From Archilochus colubris (Eukaryota > Chordata > Aves > Apodiformes > Trochilidae): a stretch of 64,000 bases of DNA. The notes beneath the pieces are model-generated. The model did no database searches, had not been told where the DNA came from, and saw only the letters and a program-made list of their open reading frames with translations. The position numbers and the translations under genes are program-made. The stretch spans positions 101,350,467 to 101,414,466 of the forward strand of contig CM041084.1 in the NCBI GenBank assembly GCA_023079485.1. The letters run 5' to 3'. This document shows positions 1 through 16,809 of this stretch, in pieces (the stretch's first letter is position 1; every line of letters begins with the position of its first letter).

Positions 1-3000
1 CCCAAAGCTGAACACACTATTGCTCAGAAACATGTCCTTCAAGATGCTGTGGCTCCTGGTTTGGCAGTCCTGCACTGTCCCCCAAAAATGACCAATCACA
101 ATTGGGCATTTTGGTACCCACCTTGACGCTGAACCCTCATCTCTAGAGGAGAATATAGCCATATTTACCTTTCAGATGAACTCTTCTTTTTCGGGGCCAG
201 TATTTCATAGCATGAATTCAGATTTTACTTTTTTCAGAAGTCAAAAAGATCCTGATAAAAATCAGTTGACATTTTTGGGATTAACCTATAACCCACAGTA
301 ACCATGAGACTGTCAGTCTTCCATTGCCTTAGATATGTCACCCCAAGTTGGTGGAAAGCAAATGTTTAGGATGGGTTTATGAATTTTTAACTTTACATTT
401 CTCTCCTCCCATTCTCTTCCTCCCAAAGCAATGATGCCTTGTCTGGCGTGCTTATTTGGGCACACAGTAAAATGAAAGCAATTAACAGGAGTAGAGGGAG
501 TCTTCAGTTGCTTTAATTACATATTCCTAACTAGGCCTCTTCATTTCTCATGGAATGATGCAGTAGCTTCCCCTCACTGTATTTTTATGCAATGTTGTTA
601 TAGAAAAGAGGCTATACATGCTAATGCTATGTGGGTACAAAGCAGCAGTGCTGCACATATGCAGGTACACAAGGACTTGGAGAGTATCAATGGTGTCTAC
701 ATTTCCAGGTAGCCCCCACTCCCCAAATGACAGGAGTCCTCTAAATCTTGCTCCCATGGGTCAGGTCTGACCTGGGAAGAAGCAAGAATGCAACCAGAGG
801 GTCATCTGTCTGGACACTCATGGAATGTTTCTGGGCAGAGAAAAAAGGCAAGTAGTTCTGGTAAAGATTCTCCTCAACCATCACCAGTTCACACCTGGTG
901 TCTGGTGAAGAGTAGACCCAGTCTGGGAAGGGTTGGGAGTTATATCTCCTATTTCTGACATCCTCTTGCAGCACCAGCAGGACATTCCTGATGCAGCAGG
1001 AATATTGTGGAAAGTGGATGAGTGCAACTTGGGTGTCTATGGACAGGAGGAGAAGGATGGACAAAAACTGAGCTATGAAGTTCTTCCAGGCTTGTCATGC
1101 TTACTCGTACTTCCCTGCAATGTGTAGTCAAGCAAGAAATCCCAAGTGTTGCTTTCTGATGGAAAAAGTACTCTGTTGCACAGCCCCACACAACTTTTTC
1201 CTTCGCTTCCCTGCTGAAGCACTGTACCTTGCAGGTGCTGGCTACTGTTTCTCAAAACTGACATCTCTGTAGCTGTGTGGATGGGCCACATAAAATACCT
1301 CCTGTCTTGGCCTTGTGGGACTCTTAAAATTAAGGGGACATTGAAGCAACAGAGTTCGAATGCATGTAAATGGTGCAGTGGTGCAGGCATAGTGTTTCTC
1401 AAAGCAGGTGTCCTATAGATGTAACCAGCCTATTTCTCTCTGTTCAGTATAATAACTTGGTTTATAGAAAATCCAGAGATTTGGCAAAATACAGCAGTAT
1501 TTGCTTACAGCAGAAACTATTTTGTGACTAATTTGGCTTGAAGGCTCTGATTTGGTTCCTCTCTGCACACCAGCAGACTATTCTTTTTGATCTGCCTGAT
1601 CATCTCCATGGAGCATTAAGTATAAAACCTCCAGCCTCTCATTATCTGCTTCCAAGTTCAAGGCATGAAGAATTAACTAAAGATTTGTTTGCAATTATAA
1701 AGGAGCTGGGGTATAGTTATGCTTCCCACTATGGGGTGGAAAGCATGTGGCAAGCAGAAGCCTAGAGCTGTTTCATCAAAAGACACTGGAAGATACAGTA
1801 AATGAAGTTACAGCAATATGCTTGCAATGCACTTCTTTGCCAGTTTTTTTTCTCAGCTGGAGGACACTCATCAGACTTAGCCACAGTCTTGGGTTTCCTC
1901 ACTGATAAATATGTAGAGGGTATTTCCCTGCTTCCTTTCTAATATACCATTAGAGCTGCCTTAGAAATACCAAATTTAATGTAAATGGGGTTACACTGTG
2001 TGACTCCCTCCATCTTCTCTTGCACTGTTTTTAAAGGGTGTTAAGCACCAACCCTTAATCTCTTTTTCCCTTTTTCTCTTGGCTTGCTTACCACTTCTAA
2101 AATAGTTGGGGGCCAGTGTTGGGCTCCGCAGTTTTGTTGGCATAGCTCTGCCAGCTTGGATTGTGAAATACCCATCCCCTGGCCAAGGCCACTGGGCTGG
2201 CAGCAAGGTCCAGGGCAGCTCCATTGGCAGAGTCGTATAAATCTGAAGGCAGAATTCTCTCCTCTTTTGTGTCATTCTCCTGCCCTGCATTTGAAGCAAG
2301 GTGTTTCCAGTCTGCTTCAAGTTAAAAAAGAAAATGTGACACTGACATCAACTGCAACATTCATGTCTGTGTATGTTTGATGTTGAGGAGGTTGTTCCCT
2401 TTAGCTGAGTTGCACTGAGGGAAGCTGGCAGCAATGAAACAGTGGCCTAAATAATTTTTTTTGTTTATTGTAATCAGTGCACATCAAAGTTGTCATATAT
2501 AGCTTATGGAGAAGACATTTCTATCTATGTTTGGGTTTTTGGAGGTGTTTTCCCCAATACGTCATATATCATGCTAAGAACTGAGGTGACCTAAATATTT
2601 ACTGTCCAGTATGTGAGAGATTCTGCGACACTTCTGCTGGGTGCTCTTGCTTTTAACAGAGAGAGACCTTCTCATCTAAAGTGTTAGCAATAAGGCATAT
2701 TAGTGGGACACTGGAAAACTGCTTTCTTACCCAGCTACTTTCCCAGTGAGATACTAGGCTCTTCCAGTGATTTCAGTAGACAGTTTGTCTTATTTACCTA
2801 TATAGTAGACAAAAAAAGGATCCTGGAATCGGGGCACGTTTTTACTGAAGCAAGAAATATCTCCACATTTGGCTCTTTCTGCTGTGGTTTGGCCCCTAGA
2901 CACAGCTCTGATAGTTGGAATATTTTGTAGTGCTGCTTCTTGCTGCTGTTGCACACAACAGTGATGCTGAGGTAGGACCTTGGCATCCATTTGAAGTTGT

Positions 3001-3255
3001 AATTTTTGAAAGACAGAAGAGATGTATTGATGTATTTTTGACTCTGCAGTATCATATGAAATTTTATGGAGAGCTGATCTGCCCCATTCAGCAGATTCTT
3101 ATGAAGGTCCAGATCAATAGGTTTGAAAAATGGATGAGCTTAAAGAAATAATTTGGGGGTTATTGATTTGAGAATTAAACAGAAAAGGTGTTATTTTAAT
3201 CCTTATATTACTTTATTTTGCTAACGTGATCTTTTTTCCTGTTTGTTTCCTACAG
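1..3255 (+). other. EPB41L3: Intron upstream of first visible exon
   Basis: Intronic by position. It ends in a pyrimidine-rich tract and TACAG at 3251-3255. ORFs of 60-110 codons occur on both strands, but none has splice borders or similarity I recognise. I looked for the preceding FERM exon (family pattern CKVxLLDGxxYxC) and did not see it. Confidence 0.7.
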
Positions 3256-3360
3256 AAACGCTCCAGAGGTCAAGTGCTGTTCGACAAAGTGTGCGAGCAT
3301 CTGAACCTTTTGGAAAAAGATTACTTTGGGTTAACATACAGAGACACAGAAAACCAAAAG
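3256..3360 (+). CDS. EPB41L3: EPB41L3 exon: FERM F1 lobe (KRSRGQ...ENQK)
   Basis: 105 nt, 35 codons, phase 0 at both ends, acceptor ctacag, donor gtaacc. It begins [20 protein letters not shown], followed by KDYFGL. It is the 4.1B counterpart of the 105-nt 4.1R exon whose LEEDY motif contacts the band 3 tail; here the motif reads LEKDY, as expected for 4.1B. It forms part of the ubiquitin-like F1 lobe of the FERM domain, which binds membrane-protein tails. Confidence 0.97.
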
Positions 3361-4260
3361 GTAACCCATAAGACTGTGGTTGGCCTTTGGCATATGAACT
3401 TCAGAGCTCCACAAGACACCCCCCCCAGACAGTTACAATCAGTTCAGAAGTTGTTACCTTCCCAGCCAAATTCTGTATAGCTTCAGCTTTTGCTTTTTCT
3501 AACTATCTTTCAAGAGCATGTCAGGTGTTTCACTGGCTTCACTGGTGTGGGCTATTTATGACATGAAAGAATACAATCATTTAGCTGGTTCTCTTTCCAG
3601 TATGATTGATTTCATTACTGCCATAGATGAAAGCCAGATTTACATTCACAGATACACTAACAAACATATAAAGCTAAACCATGGCTTAATAATACTGTGG
3701 TTGGGATACAGATAGGCAGGATTTGACTGACTGCTTCTGATAAATGCTAATACAAAGTATGGCTTTAAGTCTTTAGTTGCTTTATCTGAGTTGCTTTAAT
3801 ATCTGCTTTATCAGGTTATTTTTGATTTGGCTAAAGACATAATTCTTCAGAAGCATTTGGCAGCAATAGTGAATCACATTCCGCTTGTCTGCATCTCAAC
3901 TTCAGTATTAAATTAGCAATGTACACACAGTGTCCAAGATGATCTAATGTGCAGGTGATACATATGTATTTATATTTTGTTTTGGACATCTTATGGTGTA
4001 AGAGAGAGTATCAAAAGATTATTTATGTGGTGCATTTTTGGCATTTAAAGATAAATATTTTGAAAGAAACCGGTAACAAAACCTTTTACCAATATGTGCC
4101 ATAGCCCAGCAGAGCTCACCAGGTGAAGGTATTTTGACCTTTGCATGGCCTGAAAGGTCTTCCTGGTGAAGCTGAAGCTGTTACTGCTGCTTCAGCTGTT
4201 TGTCTTGTGAGAACAACACTTTTTCCAGGCTTCCCTTTGTTTCTGTTATATATGACTAAA

Positions 4261-4307
4261 AAACAACAACAACAACAACAAACAAACAAGAAACAACAAA
4301 AAAAACC
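4261..4307 (+). repeat. (CAA)n / (CAAA)n simple repeat
   Basis: Consecutive CAA units grade into CAAA units and then an A-run. It lies inside the first intron of the window. Confidence 0.9.
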
Positions 4308-5205
4308 AGTCTCTTTTTTCCTCTTTTTTCCCCTTTCTTTACAGATTTCTAAATATAAAAATTCTGTTTCTGATTCAGAAAGTTACTTAAACCAACACTT
4401 GGTCCTTGTCAGTGCAAGATAACACTTTAGCATGTGTTTAGTTTTGCGTTGTGGTAAAACTTGGGCAGAAGTTTAAGTGGATTTTCAGATAATTGTGCTT
4501 TCCTGGTCAGGAAAGAGGAGAATGTACTCATTAACAGGTGGTTTAGAAATATTAGACATTTATAGATCTCCAGTTACTTTACAGTGTCGAACAGCTAAAA
4601 GAAAACTGCCTGCCACTGTGTTTCTTGAGCAATAACATGCATATTTTTGATACCAAAATACTTAGCAATTGACCTCCACCCTCTGCCAGATAACTTCCAG
4701 ACAGACAATATATGCACCCATGTCACATGTTGCCTTTGAAAACAGAAATCCTGATGCATCTTTAATTTCTTGGTGCATGGTGTGCTTTTGTGCTTAGCAA
4801 TAGCTGGAGTTCTTCACCCTCGTGTTTTGCAGCACAGAGCAGGTTTGGACAGCTGCAAACTGATTGTTTTTATTGGGGGAAGATGGTTGTGTTCTGCCTG
4901 TTTGCTATTTCTTCAGTATTTTTTTTTCCCACTGGTACATTTGTTTTTCTTTGGAGAAAATGGAACTTTCCTAGGGAAAGAGAACTTTTTGTTCTGGGCT
5001 GTGTGATGCATTTGCCCTGTTAATTTGTTCCTGTTAGAGGACAGGGAGACATCAGCACTGAAAGACCCCAAGCTGCTGTGGGAGTACTCCAGGGAAGTTC
5101 TGTCTCCTCCTTGCCATCCATGGAGTAGCAGCACATCACCTTAATAATTCCCCACCTCCTCAAAAGGAATTTTGTTTTGCTTTTTCACTGGGCTCAATGT
5201 GGCAT

Positions 5206-5236
5206 GGATGGGGGGCAGCCCTGGTGCCCCCCATCC
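5206..5236 (+). repeat. Perfect 12-bp inverted repeat, 7-nt loop
   Basis: The left arm GGATGGGGGGCA (5206-5217) is the exact reverse complement of TGCCCCCCATCC (5225-5236), with a 7-nt spacer. It would fold as a GC-rich stem-loop in the pre-mRNA, and the G6 run would also be exposed. It is too short for a microRNA precursor. No function can be assigned from sequence. Confidence 0.85.
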
Positions 5237-5696
5237 TCTTTCTGCCTTCGGGGAGCCCCTCATGCCCATGCCAAGTCACAGATGGGGTGGTACTCTATGC
5301 CACACTTGCTTATCCTTTAAAGCCTTTCCAGGATTAGAGCAGAAAACCCATCAACCACCCCAAAAAACCAAACCTTAGCAAGTTTGTATAAATTTAATTT
5401 TCCCAGAAGGTACAATGGAAGAAGATTTCTGTTGATTTATTTTACTAATTTTTAATTTTTGTTTATTGTTTCAAACCATTCAGCCCCTTAGAGTCTGGGA
5501 AATCCAGTAAAAATTAAGCTTCTACCCTGGGCTACTCTTGAAAGTTAGTTTTGTCCATGCCTACTGCTGCTTTAAGAAGAAAGGAGTGGCAAACTTTCAC
5601 GTGTTCTAGCTTTGACTCATAGCACTGTTTTTTTTTAAAATAATGTTTATTGTGTTTTCTAACTGAAATTGAAAAAAGAAAACATTTTCTTTGCAG

Positions 5697-5739
5697 AATT
5701 GGTTGGACCCTGCCAAGGAAATCAAGAAGCAGATTCGAA
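5697..5739 (+). CDS. EPB41L3: EPB41L3 43-nt exon: FERM F1 lobe (NWLDPAKEIKKQIR)
   Basis: 43 nt, enters in phase 0, leaves one base of a split Ser codon; acceptor tttgcag, donor gtaagt. It reads NWLDPAKEIKKQIR. The 43-nt length matches the 4.1R exon at this place, which supports both borders. It encodes the last part of the F1 lobe before the linker to F2. Confidence 0.95.
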
Positions 5740-8700
5740 GTAAGTTTGTTACTGTTTGTGAGTTTCTTTCAGTTGGAAAACTTTCTGTTGTATCAGAACA
5801 CTAAAAAATCTGGCTTGTTCCTGAATGGCTGTGGTAACTCACCACTCTTGGGCTGAAGGGTCCATCCCACCGGAGTGCCCTCAGGGATTTGACAGCCCCC
5901 TTCTCCCAGGTGAGGATATAGGTGGGATGGGGCTGTGGCCCCTTTCCCCATGCCTTCCTCCAGAAGGAGCATTCCCCCATGCTCCTCCAGGGCAAAAAAG
6001 TCTATTTCACAATCATATTGCATCCTGTCCTGAGTCTCTGGAACATGAATTACCTGCATCTTGCAGTTATTTTGTCCCATAATGATTGCAGGCCATTACT
6101 GAGACTCATAACACGTGAACTTGCATTGCTGAAAAGCAACTTGACATTTGCAGAGGTGTGAAAACCTGAAGTTTGACATTAAGCAATGTAACCTTAGGGA
6201 CTAGGCCACATATATAAATTAATTCTTCACATGACTGATCTTAAATCATATCCAGGAACTCTGTTCACTCCCCATACTGAAATACTTCACTTACCCAAAG
6301 ATGGCACTTACCTAAAATATCTTTCTTTCCCGTGTTTCAAAAACTTGAGCTCTGCTCCTAAAATGACTGTTCAGTTCACAGAGAACCAGTCAATTTTCTG
6401 TTTCAGATTAATATTTCAAAAAGCTCAGTTGTTAAACTTAGCTGTCTGCTGCATTAGAAATTCAAAAGCCTTTCAAAGGAAAACCTTGTCAAGGCTGCCA
6501 GGCTCAGAATTTGACCTGCCCTATCTTTTTTTGCCTCCTCACATTTTTAAATGGATCAAAATGTATGTGTGACTTCTTTGGGCAGGAAAGCCTCACTAGT
6601 TTTTTGGGTTTTTTTGTTTTGTTTTATTTTTTTCCCCCCCATGGTTTGTAGGTTATCTCTTCTAGCACTTTTCTTTCTCCAACAAATACATCTGGTACTT
6701 CACATTTGTTGGTTAAGGCCTGGGAAGTTAATCATTCCCCTTTCTATGATTCAGAAGGCTAATTTACACTCGCAGGAAGACTTCCCCACTTACTATGAGT
6801 AACAAAACCTTTGCACCTGTATTATTTTCATTAAAATAAAGTGATGTGCCAAAAAAATTTAATGAAAATGGATCTGCAGGGGAAGGTGCTGTAGACCTCA
6901 GTGAGCCAGGTTATGCAAATGGTTGGTGTAATTAAAGAAGCTCAGCTCCACACCACTAATTTGAAATGCATTTAATATGAACCCAAACCGTGAGAGAGAC
7001 AATGAAAGGTTGTGACAGCAAGAGATTAACCAGGGCAGAGGAGTCTCATCCTGGACTTGACACAGGGGACAATTGTATTTGCAGAAGATGACAGTGATAA
7101 TTTCCTTATCTGTACAGCTCCCGTTTGGAACAGAACAACAGTGGAAAAGTAGGGCTATGACCCATGACATTTTCCAAAATACCTATATATAATCCTGCTA
7201 AATGCTGGTTGAGTTGTACAACGCTCAGATATCCATGATTCCACTGTAGCCCACAGGGTTTTCATCCTAGTGGTTGAGAAATGAGACTTGATCTGTGTGC
7301 AGCCCCTGGTTCCTTCTCCTTTTGTTATAACCCTCTGACTTGCACAGTAAACCCTTGTAAGTGAAGGATGGAGGCCTCCTACTCTGGTGTCTTAACCATC
7401 CATGCTATATGGTAGGCTGCATTTTAGGTTTGATTAATTTTCTTGTGTGCCAGAGAGACAGATTTTCAGGCCATGGCTCCTTCCCTCTGTCATGGGGCAG
7501 GGTGTCACCCTCAGGCTCCCCCTTGGGGCTGGTCCACTCCCAGTGGGACTGTGTCCCATCTCTGTAGCCAGCCAAATATGCCTTCTGCCATCTTTTATGG
7601 CCCAGCAGGGTGGAAGAGTTCCTAAAATAAAGGAGCCCAAAAGTCTCACCAAGAGCTTAAGTCCTGATGGTATAGGTCAAATGTTGCCTTGCACACAGAG
7701 CTTGTTTTCTCAAAAGCATGGATAACCAGTGAGGATGGGCCTTTGCATGAAATTTCCTTGTTTTATAAACTTATTGGAGAGTGCACCAGATATACCTTCA
7801 AACCCCATACTCTTTAGGAGATACCTAGGCACAAGGAGCCCCTGCATTTCAGATCAAGTAAAAACACAACCCATGCCATGTTTATAAGGAAGACTTCCTA
7901 TTTTTACAGTGTTCATGAGCACTTCCTTGTTACACAGATCTATCTACTTCGATTGGTTCTTTTACATCAGTGTGTTTCAGAGAACAGAAGTGTCATTGCT
8001 TCAGCTTCAGTTTCTTTATGGAAATACTGTAATTTCCATACTGGTAGGAGTACTTGTAAGAGGTATCCAAAACACAGGCCTCAGTGAAAAGTCTTGTTAC
8101 TGTAAAACCACCGTGTTGCTTGTTGGCATACTGTGGTTTGGGGTTTTGTTACTGCTTAGAATTGCTTTTTTACATACATACCATTTTTAGCCCTTGATAT
8201 TCATCTTTTATTCTTGATACTCTTTCTTTACAACATTTAAGGCTAATGCTCATTTAAAAAAAAAAAAAAATTCCCAGTCTGTAGTGATGCAAATCAGTAT
8301 CCATCCCAATGGTCACCTAAATCTAGGCAAAATAGAAATCACTAAATAAGGATTTCCCAGTGTTACATACTTTGTTTCAGTCATGCTCTTTTTGTTTGTC
8401 CTTGCAGCTTTGTCTGCACAATAATTTCTGTCTGCTAGAGACAGGGGCTATGTGCTGAGGCAGCACTCTGTGAGGATGCTGTGAGCTGGTTTGGGCAGCC
8501 AGACCTTGGCACTTCACCCGGCTCCAGAGCCTGTTCATGCTCTGGCTTGTGGTGTTTCCAGCACCTCTGTTATGGATTATTGGTTTTTAAAGCTTGTATA
8601 GGCTGTGTTTTCAGGTGGTTAATTGCAGTAAACATTGATTTGGGACTGAGTTGTGGGGTTTTTTTCAGTGTTAGTAATAAATTAGTATGCCCATTGGGTA

Positions 8701-8929
8701 ATTGCTTCAGTGGAAATCTCATGAAATAAGAAAAGAGATGTAAAGACTGATTGGATATTCTAATTGTGAGAGGGTAAAGTAGTATCTTCAGAACTGGGGA
8801 AAAGATAATATATCCTTTTCTTATGAATTGCATGGCTGGGGTGTTTTTAAGCCTACTGGCAGCTGAACAGCATGAGCATCTCTGTTTGCACTTTCAGTGT
8901 ACTTTCAGTCAACCTATGTTCTTTTCCAG
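5740..8929 (+). other. EPB41L3: Intron
   Basis: AT-rich, with an A15 run at 8256-8270. No additional exon, RNA gene or recognisable transposon seen. Confidence 0.6.
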
Positions 8930-9005
8930 GTGGTGCTTGGCAGTTTGCATTTAATGTGAAATTCTACCCTCCAGACCCTGCCCAGCTATCTGAAGATATT
9001 ACCAG
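8930..9005 (+). CDS. EPB41L3: EPB41L3 exon: FERM F1-F2 junction ([16 protein letters not shown])
   Basis: 76 nt, acceptor ttttccag, donor gtgttt. The first two bases complete the Ser codon begun in the 43-nt exon. It then reads [20 protein letters not shown] and ends in the split Arg codon of [13 protein letters not shown] is a hallmark of 4.1-family FERM domains just ahead of the helical F2 lobe. The 76-nt length equals that of the 4.1R counterpart. Confidence 0.96.
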
Positions 9006-10066
9006 GTGTTTGAAACATTAAATACCTTTCTAGAAGGGGCTTAAAAGCTGTTTGTAGTAGTGCTTGCACTCTAATTATCCAAGAAAAGGAATGTTTTGTA
9101 TTCCCACTGACTTCCTTTCCCTTCCCTTATGAGCTTATGGAAAATATGTGACACTTGGCAGAAAGAAACTGTGAACAGTGTCTGTCCTCTGAGCTGAGAT
9201 GCCTTTTTCTTTTCTACAATTTAACCCTAAACCCAAGCTTTTCTGATCTACATGTTCCTGAGAGTCGATTTCAATTTTCACAAAGATTCCTTATGCCCAG
9301 TTTTGCCAGTGGTACCAAGTTACTGTTTTCAAAAAAGCCATAGCTATGAATGTAAAGAAGTGGGATGAGAATAAGCACATGTGTAAATTTTGGATGTCAC
9401 TTGATGTGGCAAGCAGTTGATGTGCATGGTTCAGGGTATATGGTGGTAACAAATGGCTTCTCCCTGCTGTCCAAATCTAATAGCCCTGCACTCTACACCT
9501 CTCTGGTTTTGCATGGAGAATGCAAGCACAACTGAAAAAAAAAAGAAAAATCCTCACCTGTTTTTCTCCTTGTAGGCAGGAAAGCCTTGGAACCATGATG
9601 AGCTTTATGCCATTGGCAAGCTGTTCCCTAACCTGTTCTAACATTTTGCAACCTGTGGATATTTTTAACCTCCATTGCTTTGTGGACTGCTTGTAGATCT
9701 TAAGATAAATGGCATGAAGCATTTGGCTTAGATCAGATTTCCCTGTGCTAGGCTTTGTGCAGAAAGAAAGGGTGCCAAGAGTTCATACTTCATCAGAGGT
9801 CTTCCAAAAGAAAGGATTGGTTTACTCCTCTTGTCACCCTGAAGTTTCACCTGAGAGCTCTATGCCTTCACCACCAAATCAACACTTCACTTTTTTCGAG
9901 TTTTCTTCTATCTGGTCATCCCTTGCACTGCTTATCACTGTGGTTTTAACAACTTTTACTCTTTAGATGTATTGTTATGAAAGCCAAATAGTTTGTTAAA
10001 GAGACAGCAGGTTTTTTTAATGGCTTGGAGTTCAGCTTCCCTTTAATGAACAGTATTTGGGGTTCT

Positions 10067-10153
10067 TAATAATTTTTAATATTTTTTATTTTAATAATTT
10101 AATAATTTTAATATTTTTAATAATTCTCTCCTTTCCTTTAATAATTTTCTCCT
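10067..10153 (+). repeat. AT-rich low-complexity (TAATTTT-type) tract
   Basis: Degenerate repeats of aataattt and aatattttt form an A/T-only stretch, ending in two similar ctccttt-containing units. Intronic. Confidence 0.75.
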
Positions 10154-10501
10154 TTAACAAAAAGGACTTACCAGGTAGCTATATATCTTGCTGATTTATG
10201 TTTAAAACCTGGTATCATTCATGAGTACTTCTCCATGTAGGCCACTAAACAAAGCAATAACCTATTTTATTAAGAAATGTCCATGCTGCTTTATAAAGAT
10301 AAATAAGGCATTGCTACCCATACATTACTAAAGGTGTGGGTTTTTTCTTCAAAATTACTACTATCTTGGTTAACACCCGACAGACTTTGGGCTTGGGAGT
10401 TGTCTGCAAATTAAGTAGAGGAGCTGAGGCTGATGCCGGCACTCCTTCTGTGGGGGGGCAGTGGTGGTGGGCAGCCTTCTGAGCTACCTTGTTTGTTGCA
10501 G

Positions 10502-10720
10502 GTACTACCTCTGCTTGCAGCTGAGAGATGACATCGTGTCAGGTCGGCTGCCCTGCTCATTTGTCACCCTGGCTCTGCTGGGTTCCTACACGGTGCAGTC
10601 AGAGCTCGGTGACTACGACCCCGACGAGTACGGCAGCGACTACGTCAGTGAATTCCGCTTTGCGCCGAATCACACGAAGGAGCTGGAGGATAAAGTCATT
10701 GAGCTGCACAAGAGCCACAG
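10502..10720 (+). CDS. EPB41L3: EPB41L3 exon: FERM F2 lobe ([18 protein letters not shown])
   Basis: 219 nt, acceptor tttgttgcag, donor gtaggc, split Arg codons at both ends. It encodes the helical F2 (acyl-CoA-binding-like) lobe: [36 protein letters not shown], then [20 protein letters not shown]. In 4.1R this lobe binds glycophorin C; in 4.1B the FERM domain binds CADM1 and Caspr tails. CpG use is higher than in the flanking introns, as usual for conserved coding exons. Confidence 0.97.
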
Positions 10721-11020
10721 GTAGGCAGAGGGCAATAGTGTGGGCTGCAGCCTGCCTTGAAGTGCCATCCTGGTGCATCAGGAAAAATGTTAAAAGCTGC
10801 TGAATTATACCTGAAAAGAATATTTTTTGAACAAGGCTCCTCTCTGGGTATTTGGTTAGAGAAGAGCTTTTTATCATGGAAGATAACAGGGTCTGCACCA
10901 GAGCCTTGGCTCTGGTAGGTACCCAGTCATCTAAGGGTATGGCTGTACTTCTGACAGGCTGAGTGTCTTCCAGGTGCTGGATTTTATTTTGGTCTCTGTT
11001 TCCTTAACATTGATGGTTAG

Positions 11021-14600
<3,580 letters not shown>

Positions 14601-14753
14601 GATTCTGAAGGAGTGGAAATCATGCTGGGAGTTTGTGCAAGTGGTCTCTTAATATATCGAGACAGACTCAGAATAAATAGATTTGCCTGGCCAAAGGTTC
14701 TGAAAATTTCCTACAAGAGGAACAACTTCTACATCAAAATCCGGCCAGGGGAG
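14601..14753 (+). CDS. EPB41L3: EPB41L3 exon: FERM F3 lobe ([20 protein letters not shown])
   Basis: 153 nt, 51 codons, phase 0 at both ends, acceptor ctttttcag, donor gtaagg. It encodes the first half of the PH/PTB-like F3 lobe: [47 protein letters not shown]. The [11 protein letters not shown] segment is the basic amphipathic stretch that in 4.1R binds calmodulin in a calcium-dependent way and contributes to p55/MPP1 binding. Confidence 0.97.
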
Positions 14754-15003
14754 GTAAGGGCATCCTGACACTCTTTAGTGAATTAAACTTCTCAAAAAAT
14801 ACATGTTCTCATTGATTTGTTGATCTGTTGTGTCTTAGAAACCTGCAACATTGTTTTCCATTTATATTTTTAATTTTGTGCTGATTTTCTTGGGGAAAAT
14901 TAAGTAAACACTTCATTTAAAATGCAAGTAAATTATTCTTTGGTATTTTCCTGTTTACATGCATGAGTTTACATAAAGAACACAAATGACCTCTACGTAT
15001 AAC

Positions 15004-15040
15004 AAGCTCATCTTTGTTACGAAAAGCTCATCTTTGTTAC
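15004..15040 (+). repeat. Two-copy tandem duplication, 20-nt period
   Basis: The 17-nt unit aagctcatctttgttac occurs at 15004-15020 and again at 15024-15040, separated by gaa. It looks like a recent slippage or short tandem duplication in an intron. Confidence 0.8.
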
Positions 15041-15792
15041 AAATACTCTGGTAATTTAATATAGTGTTTATCCATGGAGAGGTCATCATCCACCACCATG
15101 TTGTATCTTAAATTACTGTTTATTCTTCTTACCCACTAGGAGATATAGATAGGCCTTACCACATTTTTACAGTGTCTTAGCTTAGTAAAGTAGGAGTATG
15201 AATAGAAATCTGGAGGCTGAAAAGAATGGAGTCAGGCATCCATCATTCAGTATTTTTGGCATGCATTTGCCCTCCTGGGCCCGCAGGAGCTCCTGTTCTT
15301 GTAATGTGAAATCTTGTACAGTGAGTGCCCTCTCGTGGCTAAGCCAGATGGATAGCAAATACCTACCTCACGGGTTGACTGTGCACCAAAGCAGAAATAA
15401 GATGATAAAACCAAGATTAAAAATCCCAGAAGGATTTCAGGATCATCAGAGGCAAAGAAGTGTCTACATTTAAAATGCTGTTAGAATAGAGAATAAAGTC
15501 TGTGATAGATGAAAAGCCTGTATCTATTTTAGATCATGGAACAGTATGGCAGGACAGAAATCACCTGGATGAAGACAGGGATTCCTCTCTTACTGCAATG
15601 TGGCAGTTGTGACACCTGAGCCAAGGTCTTCAGTACTGACTTTGTAAGGGACCTGGCAAACCTGCTGGGGGCCCCCACTGATCCCAGAGCCTGAATATTT
15701 TTTGGAGGCCTAAACCAAAATCTACAGACCTACATCTTCTGCCCCTCAGCAGACACAATTTCAGTAAGCAAATTCCTAGTCTTGGGTTTGAT

Positions 15793-15816
15793 TTAAAAAC
15801 AAACAAACAAACAAAT
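15793..15816 (+). repeat. (AAAC)n simple repeat
   Basis: Tandem AAAC units inside an intron, followed by A/C-rich sequence. Confidence 0.85.
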
Positions 15817-16809
15817 GAACAAAATCAACCAAAACCAAAACCCAAACAAAAGAGCACAGCCACTGATGTTCCTAATGCCTACACTCAGGCTTTCTACCAC
15901 TGAAGTGAGGAGGTCTGCTGTTGAGGTCTACTGGTCTTGGCATGAAGCATCCTGTGATCGCGTCTTAGTTCTTACGCAAAACAATCTGTGCACTCTCTTC
16001 CCAAATCACATTCAGTGATAATGTAATTCCCCATCCCATGTGTTGCTTAGATCATCTTTATTGTTTTGCTGTTTCCTGCCTTATTTCTCTGTCAGCTCCT
16101 GGTGAGGCTCCCAAGCATCCTTACAAGTGCCCTTGTTTCTACCTTGTCCTGCTCACAGCAGCACTATTTCAGCTACTCATCAGCTACAACGTCTTACTGC
16201 AGCCACAGCTGGCACAGCTTTTGTATCTGGAATATAAATCTGCAACACAACTAGGAGCATTCTTAGCATCTCCAGCCGACTCTTTTCATTACCTGTCTTG
16301 TCCTCATCCTCCACAGGAAATAAATTAGCTAAAAAACCCTGTGATTTACTAACTCTAGTTCTTTCACTGTAAATCTCCTCAATATAAGACTGTGTGAGAC
16401 CAGATCAGTCCCTGGGTACTATTATGCCTCTACAGACTATTACCAAGATTCCCACTGTTTTTAAACTGGTGAAGTTAGAGCAACAGGGTTAAAACACTTA
16501 AATTACATGTTTCTCAGAAGTCTCCCAAGTCTTAACTGATCTCTTTGTTACTGTAGGGCATAAAACATCACTGTTGGCATCAAAAATCTCTTGCTCAATG
16601 TCTGTGTGTCCTCCAGAAGATTGCCTTTGATTATCAATCACAGCATCCTTCCCAGACAGTGGTCTGTAGAATTTGTATATATGTGATTTATATACATTCA
16701 GCCTTGCAATGGGATGATACAGGTGGAGGGAATGAAGATGAACCTGTGTGTACTGTCTAAAAGTAGATGCACAGCATCAAATACATACTTTTTCTTTTTT
16801 CCTACCCAG

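Larger units (their letters stand above)
3361..5696 (+). other. EPB41L3: Intron with CAA repeat and GC-rich hairpin
   Basis: No further exon recognised. It contains a CAA/CAAA simple repeat (4261-4307) and a perfect 12-bp inverted repeat (5206-5236), listed separately. The ORFs here are short and lack splice borders. Confidence 0.6.

Noticed and set aside
1..3255. Possible upstream FERM exon (CKV-LLDG-type)
   Set aside because: Searched for by eye and not found; it most likely lies upstream of the window.
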